DNA from: Paenibacillus alvei
GTDB taxonomy: Bacteria > Bacillota > Bacilli > Paenibacillales > NBRC-103111
Assembly (NCBI GenBank): GCA_945881905.1
Contig: CAMCVV010000011.1
Span: 1 to 53,271 of the forward strand
Direction: 5' to 3'
DNA length: 53,271 nt
Under the pieces are notes generated by a model. The model saw only the letters and a program-made list of their open reading frames with translations, did no database searches and had not been told where the DNA came from. The translations under genes and the position numbers were made by a program. Positions 39,531-48,662 of this stretch are shown piece after piece (the stretch's first letter is position 1; the number at the start of each line of letters is the position of its first letter).

Positions 39531-39574
39531 ATATCATAATTAAGTTTATTTTAATATCATAATTACGATATTAT
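39531..39574 (+). promoter_or_regulatory. Operator-promoter of the toxin-antitoxin module
   Basis: ATATCATAATTA(A/C)G occurs twice as a direct repeat (39531 and 39554, 23 bases apart). The second copy is half of a near-perfect palindrome AATATCATAATTACGATATT. It is followed by TATTAT (39569-39574) as a possible -10; no good -35 was seen. Repeats of this kind bind the antitoxin in autoregulated modules. Confidence 0.45.
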
Positions 39575-39605
39575 AGGGGTGTAAATGTATTTTTTAGGTG
39601 GTGTG

Positions 39606-39881
39606 ATGATGCCAAATATTAGACCGATAACAGATTTGAGAAATCACTCAAATGAGATCAGCGAATTTTGCAGAAGTAGCCGTGAGCCTGTTTTTATTAC
39701 CAAAAAAGGCGTTGGAGATATGGTTGTAATGAGTAGGGATGTCTACGAAACACAACAAGCACAGATTGAGCTTTATGCAAAACTAGCTGAAGCGGAATCT
39801 GAGATTGCAAATGGCGATGAAGGAGAGGATTTCTTAGCTTTTGCTAAAAAACTAAGAGCGGAAGTGTTGGGCAATGTATAA
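39606..39881 (+). CDS. Phd/YefM-type antitoxin
   Basis: About 91 residues from ATG 39606 (AGGTGGTG in front; another ATG lies at 39609). It begins MPNIRPITDLRNHSNEISEFC, then EPVFITKKGVGDMVVMSRDVYE, the standard N-terminal DNA-binding fold of Phd/YefM antitoxins; the acidic C-terminus would clasp the toxin. It overlaps the toxin gene by eight bases. A decayed twin is at 34220-34494. Confidence 0.85.
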   Translation: MMPNIRPITDLRNHSNEISEFCRSSREPVFITKKGVGDMVVMSRDVYETQQAQIELYAKLAEAESEIANGDEGEDFLAFAKKLRAEVLGNV

Positions 39882-40170
39882 AATAAAAATCTACAAGACC
39901 GCTCAGCAAGATCTGCGTGATATTGTAGAATATCTGAAGACACTTTCGTCAGATGCTGCAATCAAGTATTACGACCTTATCCTAGAGAAGATCGGTAGCC
40001 TTAGCGAGATGCCTGAGCGCTTTGTATTGGCAAAGGACACCGGTCTTCGTCTTCGCAGATATAGAACTTTGCATGTGAACAACTACATTGTGTTTTATGT
40101 TGTATAAGGCGATACACAGCAAATCCGCAGAATTCTTTATGGACGGCGTCAATATGAGACGTTAATATAA
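39874..40170 (+). pseudogene. RelE/ParE-type toxin with an internal stop
   Basis: ATG 39874 gives MYKIKIYKTAQQDLRDIVEYL, SEMPERF, RRYRTLHVNNYIVFYVV, a normal ParE-like start, but TAA at 40105-40107 ends it at 77 residues. The same frame continues after that codon with GDTQQIRRILYGRRQYETLI to a stop at 40168-40170, exactly the expected end strand of the family. A single base change would restore the full 98 codons. The short form lacks the last strand with conserved Arg residues and is probably inactive. Confidence 0.8.
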
Positions 40171-40208
40171 CCTTTATTCCAAGAAGCTCCGCACCTCTCA
40201 CGCAAGTG

Positions 40209-40235
40209 ATGTGTCCCATGGGAAGACATTTTTTT
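40209..40235 (+). terminator. Possible terminator after the toxin gene
   Basis: ATGT-G-TCCC, loop AT, GGGA-AG-ACAT: two four-pair stems around a small internal loop, followed by seven T. It lies 38 bases after the restored toxin stop. Confidence 0.55.
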
Positions 40236-40258
40236 ACACAGAGAAGCTTTGTTTGTTT

Positions 40259-40480
40259 TTAATAAAAACATTGGTGAGAAATCTGTTCTCGCAGAAATCG
40301 TTCATGAAATAGGACTACATAGCCAAGTCGTTGTAACGGAAGCAGACGAACCAACTGGTTACGATTTATGACACGAAGACTTCGTGCTAACGAGAGAACT
40401 TTATAAAGCTCCTCCTTTTCGGCAGCATGTAGTATTTGTTGTTGATGCGTAGCGACACTTTCTTCGCTGTATTGCCGCAT
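40259..40480 (-). CDS. Hypothetical 73-residue protein
   Basis: A small frame 30 bases downstream of the ABC permease gene on the same strand, with GAGGATGG ahead of its ATG. It is rich in Leu, Arg and Gln (HAAEKEELYKVLSLARSLRV, LVRLLPLQRLGYV) and has no recognised family, signal or TM helix. It could be a short accessory gene of the exporter operon or a remnant; support is the ribosome site and position only. Confidence 0.35.
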   Translation of the reverse strand: MRQYSEESVATHQQQILHAAEKEELYKVLSLARSLRVINRNQLVRLLPLQRLGYVVLFHERFLREQISHQCFY

Positions 40481-40510
40481 GATTCCATCCTCAACTATAC
40501 AAGGCTTACC

Positions 40511-41536
40511 TTAGATATTACGGTATTTTTTTAACACCTGTATATTGACGATAACGAGGAATAGTGTGATTGTAAATAAAATACTGACATTCACGTAGAT
40601 TTCACTCCACCCATTGCCTCTGATCATTACATCACGCATAGCTTCAGCACCATAAAAGATAGGCATAAACCAACTTACCCATTGAAGAAACGGACTCATC
40701 GTCTCGATTTGGAACAATCCTGAGAACAATACCTGTGGCACAATAATAATCGGAATAAACTGCATCACCTGTAATTCATTTTCCGCAAAAGAAGACACCA
40801 ACGTCCCGATCGTCAAAGCACACACCGCCATGAGGACCGTAATTAATATAAGATTGAACAGCGAACCTGCTAGTGGAATGCCCAGCACATAAATAGAAAA
40901 GAGCGAGATTATCGTGGATTGGATCATCGAAAACACTCCAAAGCCCAGTAAATACCCGCACATCACTTCCCATCGTCGCACAGGACTTACGAATAATCGC
41001 TCTAACGTACCTGATGTTCGCTCTCTCAAGAATGAGATTCCCGAAATTAAAAATGTAAAAAAGAACACAAAAATCCCAATCAGTACAGGTCCCATATCAT
41101 CAAATTTACCCAAATCGGCCGAACCGTAGATATACTCGATCTCAAGCGCTTCTTGAGGACTCGCAGAATTGGTATTTTGCAATGCCTGTTGAATCGTCAT
41201 GAGTGCGATTTGTTTTTTATTCATGTCACTCCCTTCCAGAAATACAACGGGTTGTCCGAGTGAAAAATCAATATAACCATCTATCTCACTACTGGCAATT
41301 CGCTGTTGTGCATCTGCAAGCGAAGATGAAGTAACCTCAGCTTCTAAACGTTCAAATTTTTCGATCATACCCGGAGGCGGACTGACCAAAGCTATCCCCG
41401 GATGATATGCTGTCCCATTAAAAATCATAAAGAATAAGGAAAGCACCATTAACGGCGCGAAAATCATCAAAGCAATCGTTCGTTTGTCATGTTTAAACTG
41501 TTGCAAGATACGAAGCATGATGCCAAATGTTCTCAT
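40511..41536 (-). CDS. ABC-2 type exporter permease
   Basis: 341 residues: one N-terminal TM helix (TIALMIFAPLMVLSLFFMIF), an external domain of about 130 residues, then five TM helices from about 150. GTLERLFVSPVRRWEVMCGYLLGF is the conserved ABC-2 segment that follows the second helix. The fold is that of YhhJ/LnrM-like drug or peptide exporters. Its ATG overlaps the last base of the ATPase stop, so the two are translated together. Confidence 0.9.
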   Translation of the reverse strand: MRTFGIMLRILQQFKHDKRTIALMIFAPLMVLSLFFMIFNGTAYHPGIALVSPPPGMIEKFERLEAEVTSSSLADAQQRIASSEIDGYIDFSLGQPVVFLEGSDMNKKQIALMTIQQALQNTNSASPQEALEIEYIYGSADLGKFDDMGPVLIGIFVFFFTFLISGISFLRERTSGTLERLFVSPVRRWEVMCGYLLGFGVFSMIQSTIISLFSIYVLGIPLAGSLFNLILITVLMAVCALTIGTLVSSFAENELQVMQFIPIIIVPQVLFSGLFQIETMSPFLQWVSWFMPIFYGAEAMRDVMIRGNGWSEIYVNVSILFTITLFLVIVNIQVLKKYRNI

Positions 41537-42261
41537 TATTTTACACCTCCATAAGCTAAAAAGGCTGTCTCTAAATCTGTTGTGTTATGCTTTTCCATCA
41601 ATTCTTGTGGTGTTCCGACAGCAATCAATTGACCATCACGTATCATTGCGAGTCGTCCACATTTGTATGCTTCATCCATAACATGGGTCGTAATGATAAT
41701 CGTAATGCCTTGTTGTTGGAGTTTCGTGAATTCTGCCCAAATCGATCGTCGCAACAAAGGATCGATACCGACTGTAGGTTCATCGAGTATTAATATTTCA
41801 GGTTCGTGTAGTAACGCTATAGCTAATGAAAGTCGGCGCTTCATTCCACCCGAGTAATAAGATACTTTCTTATGTAAGTCTTGGGACAAATGGAGTAAGT
41901 CCATCATTTCGGTGATGCGCTTGTCTCGATTTCTACCTGTTAATCCATTCAATGTAGCGAAAAATTTCAAATTTTCATATGCGGTACAGTCGTTATATAA
42001 CGCATCGGATTGCGCCATATAGCCGATGCGTTGAGCAATATCTAAGTTTGGCATCATCACGTCAAACACGGAGAGTATGCCAGAAGTCACACGTTCTATC
42101 CCTACGATACATTTCACTAAAGTCGTCTTCCCTGCGCCTGATGGACCTAATAATCCAAAAATTTCATTGCGTCGAATGTCCAACGAAATATGTTGTAGTA
42201 TCGGAATGTGTTGATACGATTTACGAACTGTTTGGATATGTACGGCGATTTTGTCTGACAT
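41536..42261 (-). CDS. ABC exporter ATP-binding protein
   Basis: 241 residues with all ABC elements: Walker A GPSGAGKTT, Q-loop YMAQSD, signature YYSGGMKRRLSLA, Walker B EILILDEPTVGIDP, switch His in IIITTHVMDEA. It powers the ABC-2 permease encoded immediately downstream, probably for export of an antibiotic or peptide. The ATG at 42261 was chosen because GAGGAGGG sits just before it; an upstream ATG at 42276 would place that site inside the gene. Confidence 0.93.
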   Translation of the reverse strand: MSDKIAVHIQTVRKSYQHIPILQHISLDIRRNEIFGLLGPSGAGKTTLVKCIVGIERVTSGILSVFDVMMPNLDIAQRIGYMAQSDALYNDCTAYENLKFFATLNGLTGRNRDKRITEMMDLLHLSQDLHKKVSYYSGGMKRRLSLAIALLHEPEILILDEPTVGIDPLLRRSIWAEFTKLQQQGITIIITTHVMDEAYKCGRLAMIRDGQLIAVGTPQELMEKHNTTDLETAFLAYGGVK

Positions 42262-42292
42262 TTGAACCCTCCTCATGAGTTTTCTTAAAATG

Positions 42293-42306
42293 AGTGAGTA
42301 CTCACT
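42293..42306. promoter_or_regulatory. Perfect palindrome AGTGAGTACTCACT (TetR-type operator)
   Basis: A 14-bp perfect palindrome 32 bases before the ABC ATPase start. Overlapping TGAGTACTCA cores are common in operators of TetR-family repressors of exporters. No TetR gene is found in this window, so the regulator lies elsewhere or has been lost. Confidence 0.6.
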
Positions 42307-42364
42307 TTATTTGTTTATAGTTTGTAATGTAATCTCTGTATTTTTCAATACCCTTTGTTAATAC

Positions 42365-42393
42365 AAAAAAAACTCCAGGGAACCCCTGGAGTT
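42365..42393 (-). terminator. Terminator of the first SLH protein gene
   Basis: AACTCCAGGG, loop AAC, CCCTGGAGTT: ten perfect pairs, followed on the minus strand by TTTTTTTT. It lies 27 bases after the stop of the SLH gene. Confidence 0.92.
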
Positions 42394-42419
42394 ACGTGTA
42401 CATTGGATGAATTTATGAT

Positions 42420-45400
42420 TTACGGAATGAATTTAATAAGAGATGCTTGATCGAGCAAACGAATGACGACTGTAGCTGTCTCTGCACGACTGATCGGTGC
42501 TTTCGGACGTAGTTTCTTCTGTTCGTCACCTTTAATTGTCTGTGCTTTGAGATTGAGTTCGGCATCTTTTAATGCCCAGCTACTTACGGAAGAAGCATCT
42601 AGATAACTGCTAAGAGATCCTTCGTTGCCACTCACTTTTGAAGTATAATCGATCATTCGCATCGCACGTGCCAACATGACCATTGCTTCTTCTCTACTAA
42701 TACTTTGGTTAGGCTTGAATGTATTGTTTTCATAACCCGTAATTAATCCATAATAGCTTGCTGTCTGGACAAATGTGCTGAACCAATCTGAACTATTCAC
42801 ATCGGTAAATCTTTTGTCACTTTCTTTTGCTTGTAAGCCTAATCCACGAATTAATATGGCTGAAAATTCAGCACGTGTTACTGAGCGATCTGCTTCAAAT
42901 CGATTGTCTCCAACTCCTTCAACAATCGTTCTCGCACCGGCATCTAAGATGAAGTTTTTCGCCCAGTGATTTGTAATGTCTTTGAAACTGACTGGATTTG
43001 TAAGGATAGCGTAATTCCCATTCGGTTCAATTCCTTGAAGGACGATATATTTCTTGTTATCTTGCGTGATGATTTTTGTTGGTGTATGCGTAATCGTACC
43101 TGATGGTTCCACTTGGACTGCTGTAAGTTGTTGTGTATCAGGTGAATTTGTTAAAATCCATCTCGAGATGTACTGATATGGCGTATTAAGCACAACTTGC
43201 TTGATGGTCCCATTATAATTAGCCATAATTTTGAATGTCATTGGACTTGCCAACGCATTTGCTTTTTTCTTAGCAACTTGACTTTTAAATACAACGACAA
43301 CTAAATCGTTTGACGGTACGATTTCGAATTGAAGCACAACATCCTTAGATGCCGAACTTGCGCCATACCCTTTGAGCATCTCACTGATGTTCAATCTATT
43401 AGATGGAATTTGATATATGGTTTTTTTCGTACTCGTTTCGATGAGTACATTTTTCTTCTGTAATTCCAGTAGCGTGCCTGCATCGATATAGGTCAGTAGA
43501 TTAGAACTTTCATTGACTGTTTCAATTCGAAGAACGATATTACCGGCCGACATATTTTTCAAATAATCTAATAATTCAGAACCGATGATGGTAGCTTCGA
43601 TACTTGTGCCATTTAATTTGTCTGTGTGCGCACCTCTAAGCTCGTTGCTATTTAAAAATACTTTCACATTTTCTCCAGATGTTACTGGAGAGACATCGCC
43701 TCCACCGCCACTTGCAGGATTAGGATTAACGTTCACAGTCGCTGTCGCTTGGTCTCCGATATTATTTGTTGCTGTAATGATAGCGGATCCAACAGATATA
43801 CCTGATACAACACCTGTAAGACTTACTTTAGCAATCGCTGGATTACTACTGATCCATGTAACAGATTGATTCGCAGAGGTAGGAAGTACCCTTGCTGTTA
43901 TCGTTCCCGTTCTACCTTGGACAATCGAAAGAGGATTCGGAGTTAATGGATCGATCCCTGTAGTTGTAGCGTAGTTGACGGTGATCGTTGTGGTACCGAA
44001 CTTCGTAACATCTGTCGTTGATGTTGCCGTAATCGTCGCGATACCTGCACCTACTGCAGTCACGACACCTAATGCGTTCACAGTAGCGATGCTCGTATTA
44101 CTGCTTGACCAAGTGACGGATTGACTTGCATTAGATGGGGCAACTGTAGCAGTTACATTCCCTGTGCCACCAAACAACAAGTTCAGTGGTGATGGAATTG
44201 GACTCACGATTACTCCTGTTGCTGGAGCATAAGAGACACCTACTAATGTAGTACCTGTGACTCCACCTGCAACTGTAGCCGTAATAATCGCGATACCTAT
44301 ACCTACTGCAGTCACGACACCTGATGCGTTCACAGTAGCGATGCTCGTATCACTGCTTGACCAAGTGACGGATGGATTTGCGTAAGTGGCGGGAGCAACC
44401 GTAGCAGTAAGATATACCTGGTCCCCTATCGGTAAGCTATTTGAAGGAGGAAACACTGTAACACTTGTTGCTGGAGCATAAGATACATCTACTGATGTAG
44501 TACCTGTGACTCCACCTAAAGCTGTGGCTGTAATCGTCGCGATACCTTTACCTTTTGCAGTCACGAGACCTGATGCGGCGTTCACAGTAGCGATGCTCGT
44601 ATCACTGCTTGACCAAGTGACGGATTGACTTGCAGTAGATGGGGCAACTGAAGCATATACATTCCCTGTGGTGCCACCTAACACCAAGTTCAGTGGTGAT
44701 GGAAACACTGTAACTCCTGTTGCTGGAGCATAAGATACATCTACTGATGTAGTACCTGTGACTCCACCTGCAGCTGTGGCTGTAATCGTCGCGATACCTA
44801 TACCTACTGCAGTCACGAGACCTGATGCGGCGTTCACAGTAGCGATGCTCGTATCACTGCTTGACCAAGTGACTGATTGACTTGCAGAAGATGGAGCAAC
44901 TGTAGCCGTTACATTCCCTGTGCCACCTAACACCAAGTTCAGTGGTGATGGACTCACGGTTACTCCTATTGCTACAGCATAAGATACTACTACTAATGTA
45001 GTACCTGTGACTCCTCCACCTGCAGCTGTGGCTGTAATCTCCGCGATACCTACACCTACTGCAGTCACGACACCTGATGCGGCGTTCACAGTAGCGATGC
45101 TCGTATTACTGCTTGACCAAGTGACGGATTGACTTGCAGTAGATGGGGCAACTGTAGCCGTTACATTCCCTGTGGTGCCACCTAACACCAAGTTGAGTTG
45201 TGGTGATGGACTCACGGTTACTCCTGTTGCTGGAGCATAAGAGACATTGATGGTAGACGTACCGAACTTCGTACCATCCGCCGTCGATGTAGCAGTAATC
45301 GTCGCGGGACCTACACCTACTGCAGTCACGACACCTGATGCGGCGTTCACAGTAGCGATGCTCGTATCACTGCTTGACCAAGTGACGGATGGATTTGCGT

Positions 45401-47099
45401 AAGTGGGAGCAACCGTAGCAGTAAGATATACCTGGTCCCCTATCGGTAAGCTATTTGAAGGAGGATTCACTGTAACACTTGTCACAGGTACATAGTTGAT
45501 ATATACAGGAACTGAATTTTGAATAGAATTTGAGCTGGTTGCTGTAATATTAACTGTACCTTCTTGTAGTGTAGTTACTTTGCCTGTCTGATCTACCGTT
45601 GCAATCGACGGATCAGAACTGCTCCAAGTGAGCGTTTGGTCATCGGCATTGATTGGGTAGACTGTTCTACCGATTGTGAATTGTTGATTAGGACTACCCG
45701 TGTAACTTACACCGTTAAATTCAATATTTGTCACTAGATAAATTTCATTGATCAAATTAAATATTCCTTTTTGCCCTGAGAAATTCTTGCCTGCTAAGTC
45801 ACCATCTGTCGAAGATGTCCACCCTAGCACGGCATATTTTTTGGGACCTGCTTCTAAGACACTCGAAAAGGTGTCAAAGTCAGAGCCTCCGAAAGATTTG
45901 TTCCAATATAGATTCAATGAAGAATCAAAGCGCGCAACGACTCCATCAATAAATCCTCTGAATGGGGTTGATAGGTCCCCATTTGACGAGTTGGTTGTCC
46001 CTGCTGCTACAAAGCCACCAAATGGAGATTGAATGACCGAATAAAATGCCTCATCCCCAGAACCACCAAAGTTATTGCTCGACGATGCTGTCCCCGACAG
46101 ATCATATTTCACAATCAATCCATCTGTGCCGCCATTGTTATTTGAAATTAAATCTAAGTCGGAGGAGTTCGTTGTCCCCGCAACGACATATCCGCTACTT
46201 ACAGCAATAATCGAATTAAATATATCATGTCCAGTTCCTCCAAAATTCTTGTTCCATTCTTTCCCTGCGCTTGCATTATATTTGACAATAATTCCATCGT
46301 AATTGCCTCTGGCTTGTGTAGGATCAATGTCACCACCAACAGCCGAATTACTACTACCTGCTGTAATGAATCCTCCATCAGTCGTCGCTAGCACACTTTT
46401 AAATTCTTCACCCCCATTTGATCCGAAGTTTTGACCAGTATAAGCTTGTGTCGCAGGATTGTATTTCACCACAATGGCATCTTCTGCCCCCATAGACTTC
46501 CCGCTTAAGTCGCCATCCGAAGAATTACTGCTACCAACTGCAACATATTGACCATCTGAAGTGATCGCAATGGAGTAAAACTGATCAATTCCAGTTCCAC
46601 CATACGTATTACTCCATTCTTTTACTCCTGAAGAATTGTACTTTACGATAATTGCATCGCCACCACCCTTCGGGTTTAAAAAAAACAAATCTCCATCAAG
46701 TGATAATGTTTTCCCAACAGCTACATAGCCTCCGTCACTAGTCAGCGCGATATCAAAAAATATATCCAAAGATGATCCGCCAAAAGTGATCCTGGACATG
46801 TAGCCTCCTTGCGAATCTGTTTTGAAAACAGACGCGTCACTATCCCATTGGCCTGCTACTAAATATTCCCCATTAGGTAATTGAACTCCAGATTGAATAG
46901 GGTAATGAGAGATATCGTTAAAAATGTTACTTGCAGTAATATTGCTTGTCCAGCTTCCAGCTACAATATCACTTGACGCAGCAGATACTTCTGTCTTTAC
47001 TGGAAACACTTGACCTACCAGATTAAAAAGAAGAGCAACAAGCAGCACACGGATGATAAATTGACGTTTGAAAATAGTTTTAGACTGAAAAAAATTCAT
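42420..47099 (-). CDS. Large secreted SLH-domain protein with beta-propeller and BIG2 repeats
   Basis: 1559 residues. Signal peptide with hydrophobic core IIRVLLVALLFNLVG, cut near VSAA. Residues about 45-450: seven or so repeats of the type GGxGxDxFxSI..TSDGGYVAVG..SSDGDL, a likely beta-propeller (delta-60/SBBP-like). About 455-1110: eight BIG2 Ig-like domains of some 84 residues (VTWSSSDTSIATVN). About 1115-1370: an unnamed domain shared with the paralogue at 48663-51569. About 1372-1559: three SLH domains (FKDITNHWAKNF, RFTDVNSSDWF, SRAETATVVIRLL) that bind pyruvylated wall polymer. AGGAGGAG precedes the ATG. A surface or adhesion role is inferred. Confidence 0.9.
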   Translation of the reverse strand: MNFFQSKTIFKRQFIIRVLLVALLFNLVGQVFPVKTEVSAASSDIVAGSWTSNITASNIFNDISHYPIQSGVQLPNGEYLVAGQWDSDASVFKTDSQGGYMSRITFGGSSLDIFFDIALTSDGGYVAVGKTLSLDGDLFFLNPKGGGDAIIVKYNSSGVKEWSNTYGGTGIDQFYSIAITSDGQYVAVGSSNSSDGDLSGKSMGAEDAIVVKYNPATQAYTGQNFGSNGGEEFKSVLATTDGGFITAGSSNSAVGGDIDPTQARGNYDGIIVKYNASAGKEWNKNFGGTGHDIFNSIIAVSSGYVVAGTTNSSDLDLISNNNGGTDGLIVKYDLSGTASSSNNFGGSGDEAFYSVIQSPFGGFVAAGTTNSSNGDLSTPFRGFIDGVVARFDSSLNLYWNKSFGGSDFDTFSSVLEAGPKKYAVLGWTSSTDGDLAGKNFSGQKGIFNLINEIYLVTNIEFNGVSYTGSPNQQFTIGRTVYPINADDQTLTWSSSDPSIATVDQTGKVTTLQEGTVNITATSSNSIQNSVPVYINYVPVTSVTVNPPSNSLPIGDQVYLTATVAPTYANPSVTWSSSDTSIATVNAASGVVTAVGVGPATITATSTADGTKFGTSTINVSYAPATGVTVSPSPQLNLVLGGTTGNVTATVAPSTASQSVTWSSSNTSIATVNAASGVVTAVGVGIAEITATAAGGGVTGTTLVVVSYAVAIGVTVSPSPLNLVLGGTGNVTATVAPSSASQSVTWSSSDTSIATVNAASGLVTAVGIGIATITATAAGGVTGTTSVDVSYAPATGVTVFPSPLNLVLGGTTGNVYASVAPSTASQSVTWSSSDTSIATVNAASGLVTAKGKGIATITATALGGVTGTTSVDVSYAPATSVTVFPPSNSLPIGDQVYLTATVAPATYANPSVTWSSSDTSIATVNASGVVTAVGIGIAIITATVAGGVTGTTLVGVSYAPATGVIVSPIPSPLNLLFGGTGNVTATVAPSNASQSVTWSSSNTSIATVNALGVVTAVGAGIATITATSTTDVTKFGTTTITVNYATTTGIDPLTPNPLSIVQGRTGTITARVLPTSANQSVTWISSNPAIAKVSLTGVVSGISVGSAIITATNNIGDQATATVNVNPNPASGGGGDVSPVTSGENVKVFLNSNELRGAHTDKLNGTSIEATIIGSELLDYLKNMSAGNIVLRIETVNESSNLLTYIDAGTLLELQKKNVLIETSTKKTIYQIPSNRLNISEMLKGYGASSASKDVVLQFEIVPSNDLVVVVFKSQVAKKKANALASPMTFKIMANYNGTIKQVVLNTPYQYISRWILTNSPDTQQLTAVQVEPSGTITHTPTKIITQDNKKYIVLQGIEPNGNYAILTNPVSFKDITNHWAKNFILDAGARTIVEGVGDNRFEADRSVTRAEFSAILIRGLGLQAKESDKRFTDVNSSDWFSTFVQTASYYGLITGYENNTFKPNQSISREEAMVMLARAMRMIDYTSKVSGNEGSLSSYLDASSVSSWALKDAELNLKAQTIKGDEQKKLRPKAPISRAETATVVIRLLDQASLIKFIP
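43940..45490 (-). repeat. Tandem 252-bp DNA repeats encoding BIG2 domains
   Basis: The marker CAGTAGCGATGCTCGTAT recurs at 44081, 44333, 44584, 44837, 45089 and 45350, a period of 251-253 bases (261 in the last interval). Six units are nearly identical; a more diverged unit lies on each side. All length differences are multiples of three (for example one extra Gly or Ala codon), so the frame is kept. Such arrays change copy number by recombination. Confidence 0.9.
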
Positions 47100-47344
47100 A
47101 CTTCTTCTCCTCCTAAATCTTCTTATTAGCTATTTCCCCACTTGTACAATTCACAATTTCCTCTCAACATAGATCAGAAAATTATAATAACTATAAATAT
47201 GGATAAAATAGTAAGTTAATATTATCAAAAGCAACCTTTTATGTCAATTTTAATAATTAAAGTAAATTGATGTAAATACATTTTAAACTCTATTTAACCG
47301 TGATATGTATAGTTATTGTGGATTGTGGTTTGAACAATCGTTAC

Positions 47345-47379
47345 AAAAGAAAACGAGCTCCAGCTGTTCAGCTGAAGCT
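47345..47379 (-). terminator. Terminator after the broken BIG2 gene
   Basis: On the plus strand AGCTCCAGCT (47356-47365), loop GTTC, AGCTGAAGCT (47370-47379): ten pairs with one G-U; on the minus strand it is followed by CGTTTTCTTTT. Confidence 0.75.
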
Positions 47380-48134
47380 ACGTTCCTGTACTTATTCCTA
47401 AGATGACCTTGCAAACACATCGTGACGATTGAGCCACAGATAAGTGAAGCTTATCTGGTGAGAGATCAACCTTTTGCTCGACATCGATTAAGGATGCAGT
47501 CGAATTTACATCTAAGGTCAATACGATATTCGTATGTCCTTTACAGAAAGCTGTTACATTACCTTTACGATCTACTGACGCTACTTTGTCATTCATCGTA
47601 ATCCATGTTTCTGTGTGTTTGCCAACTATCGGATTCATTTGCCACGCCAGTTGAGTGGATTGACCGGTATGCATCTTCAGTTTCTCTGAATTCATGGAGA
47701 TAGATAGATTTTTACTGAGGACCTCCTCTTGGCTTGTTGCTGTACTTCCCTATTGCGGTAGTGACAGAGATGGTGGCTTTGCCTGCCCCGATGCCTGTGA
47801 TTGACCCGTCTCGGTTAACGTAGACTACATCCTCATTACTGCTCGTTCAACTTCTTGTATTGTAATCCTTCGCAATCGGATTGATCGTATAAAGTTGTAA
47901 GCTTTGACCTACTGCTATGGTAATGTTTTGATGATGTATCGAAAGCTTGGGTTCCGCCATGTGTTCGTGTGACGTGTAGATAAGATTCGAAGCAGTAGTA
48001 GCTACAAGTAGATGTGGAAAAGCACTTCCTAAAAAGAGTGCTCCACAAATTCCTATCTTGAGGATTTGTTTCAAAGTGCTTTGTTTATACCTGTTACTTC
48101 TAATCCAATGACTTTTCATGAATGTTCTCCTCAT
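47378..48134 (-). pseudogene. Broken secreted BIG2-domain protein
   Basis: From ATG 48134 the frame gives a signal peptide (ILKIGICGALFLGSAFPHLLVA) and the start of an Ig-like domain (SIHHQNITIAVGQSLQLYTINP), then TGA at 47847-47849 where the family has the conserved Trp of VTWTSSN. The same frame goes on with TSSNEDVVYVNRDGSITGIGAGKATISV to another stop at 47712. A shifted frame from 47695 holds a second BIG2 unit (WITMNDKVASVDRKGNVTAFCKGHTNIV) ending at 47378. At least one nonsense and one frameshift mutation; no SLH part. Confidence 0.75.
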
Positions 48135-48662
48135 GATGTTGTGCAGTCAGATTTTGTTCGATTGGCACTTCTGCATGACCAAGTTTTATTGCAATATCCG
48201 TGATACCTTGCGCTCACCTCCTCATGCATAATCGACGACCGCATTCCGATGTCGTTTCCTGATGACCGATCACATATCATCATGATGACTAGCTCCTTCC
48301 ATCAACGAGTTGTGTGGAATTCAAACGATACCTTTGGGACAAAAAAATAACAGCCCCATAACTAGGGGCTGCATAGCCTGTAGCATCGTGTAAAAGAAGC
48401 CTCAGGTCAACATCACTTATATATCGCATATGCTTACATCATCAAGGAATCATCCCATATGAACATAAATTGACTTATGCCTATGGTCGATTCATGACAT
48501 CACTGTTGAACATCGTAATCTAAGTTGTTGGACCTCTAGTAGTATGAACTAACTTGTGATGAGAAGTAGAAACATTTTAGTATATTTTAATTAAAAGATA
48601 AATGTTTGCTATTTTTTGCCGATCTTAAAGCCATGACGATCTTTGTTAATCGTATGGAGTTA
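48135..48662. other. Intergenic stretch before the second SLH gene
   Basis: 528 bases with no supported gene. It contains the minus-strand terminator at 48341-48371 and is otherwise AT-rich without recognised motifs. Confidence 0.6.
48341..48371 (-). terminator. Terminator downstream of the second SLH gene
   Basis: CAGCCCC / GGGGCTG, seven pairs with a seven-base loop, followed on the minus strand by TTATTTTTTT. It is about 290 bases beyond the stop at 48663, so the mRNA would have a long 3' tail. Confidence 0.8.

Noticed and set aside
33000-40200. A prophage or integrative element
   Set aside because: No integrase, structural, replication or conjugation genes and no att-like repeats; only scattered accessory fragments.
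43940-45490. CRISPR-like periodic repeats
   Set aside because: Units are about 252 bp, contiguous, in frame and encode Ig-like domains; there are no spacers.
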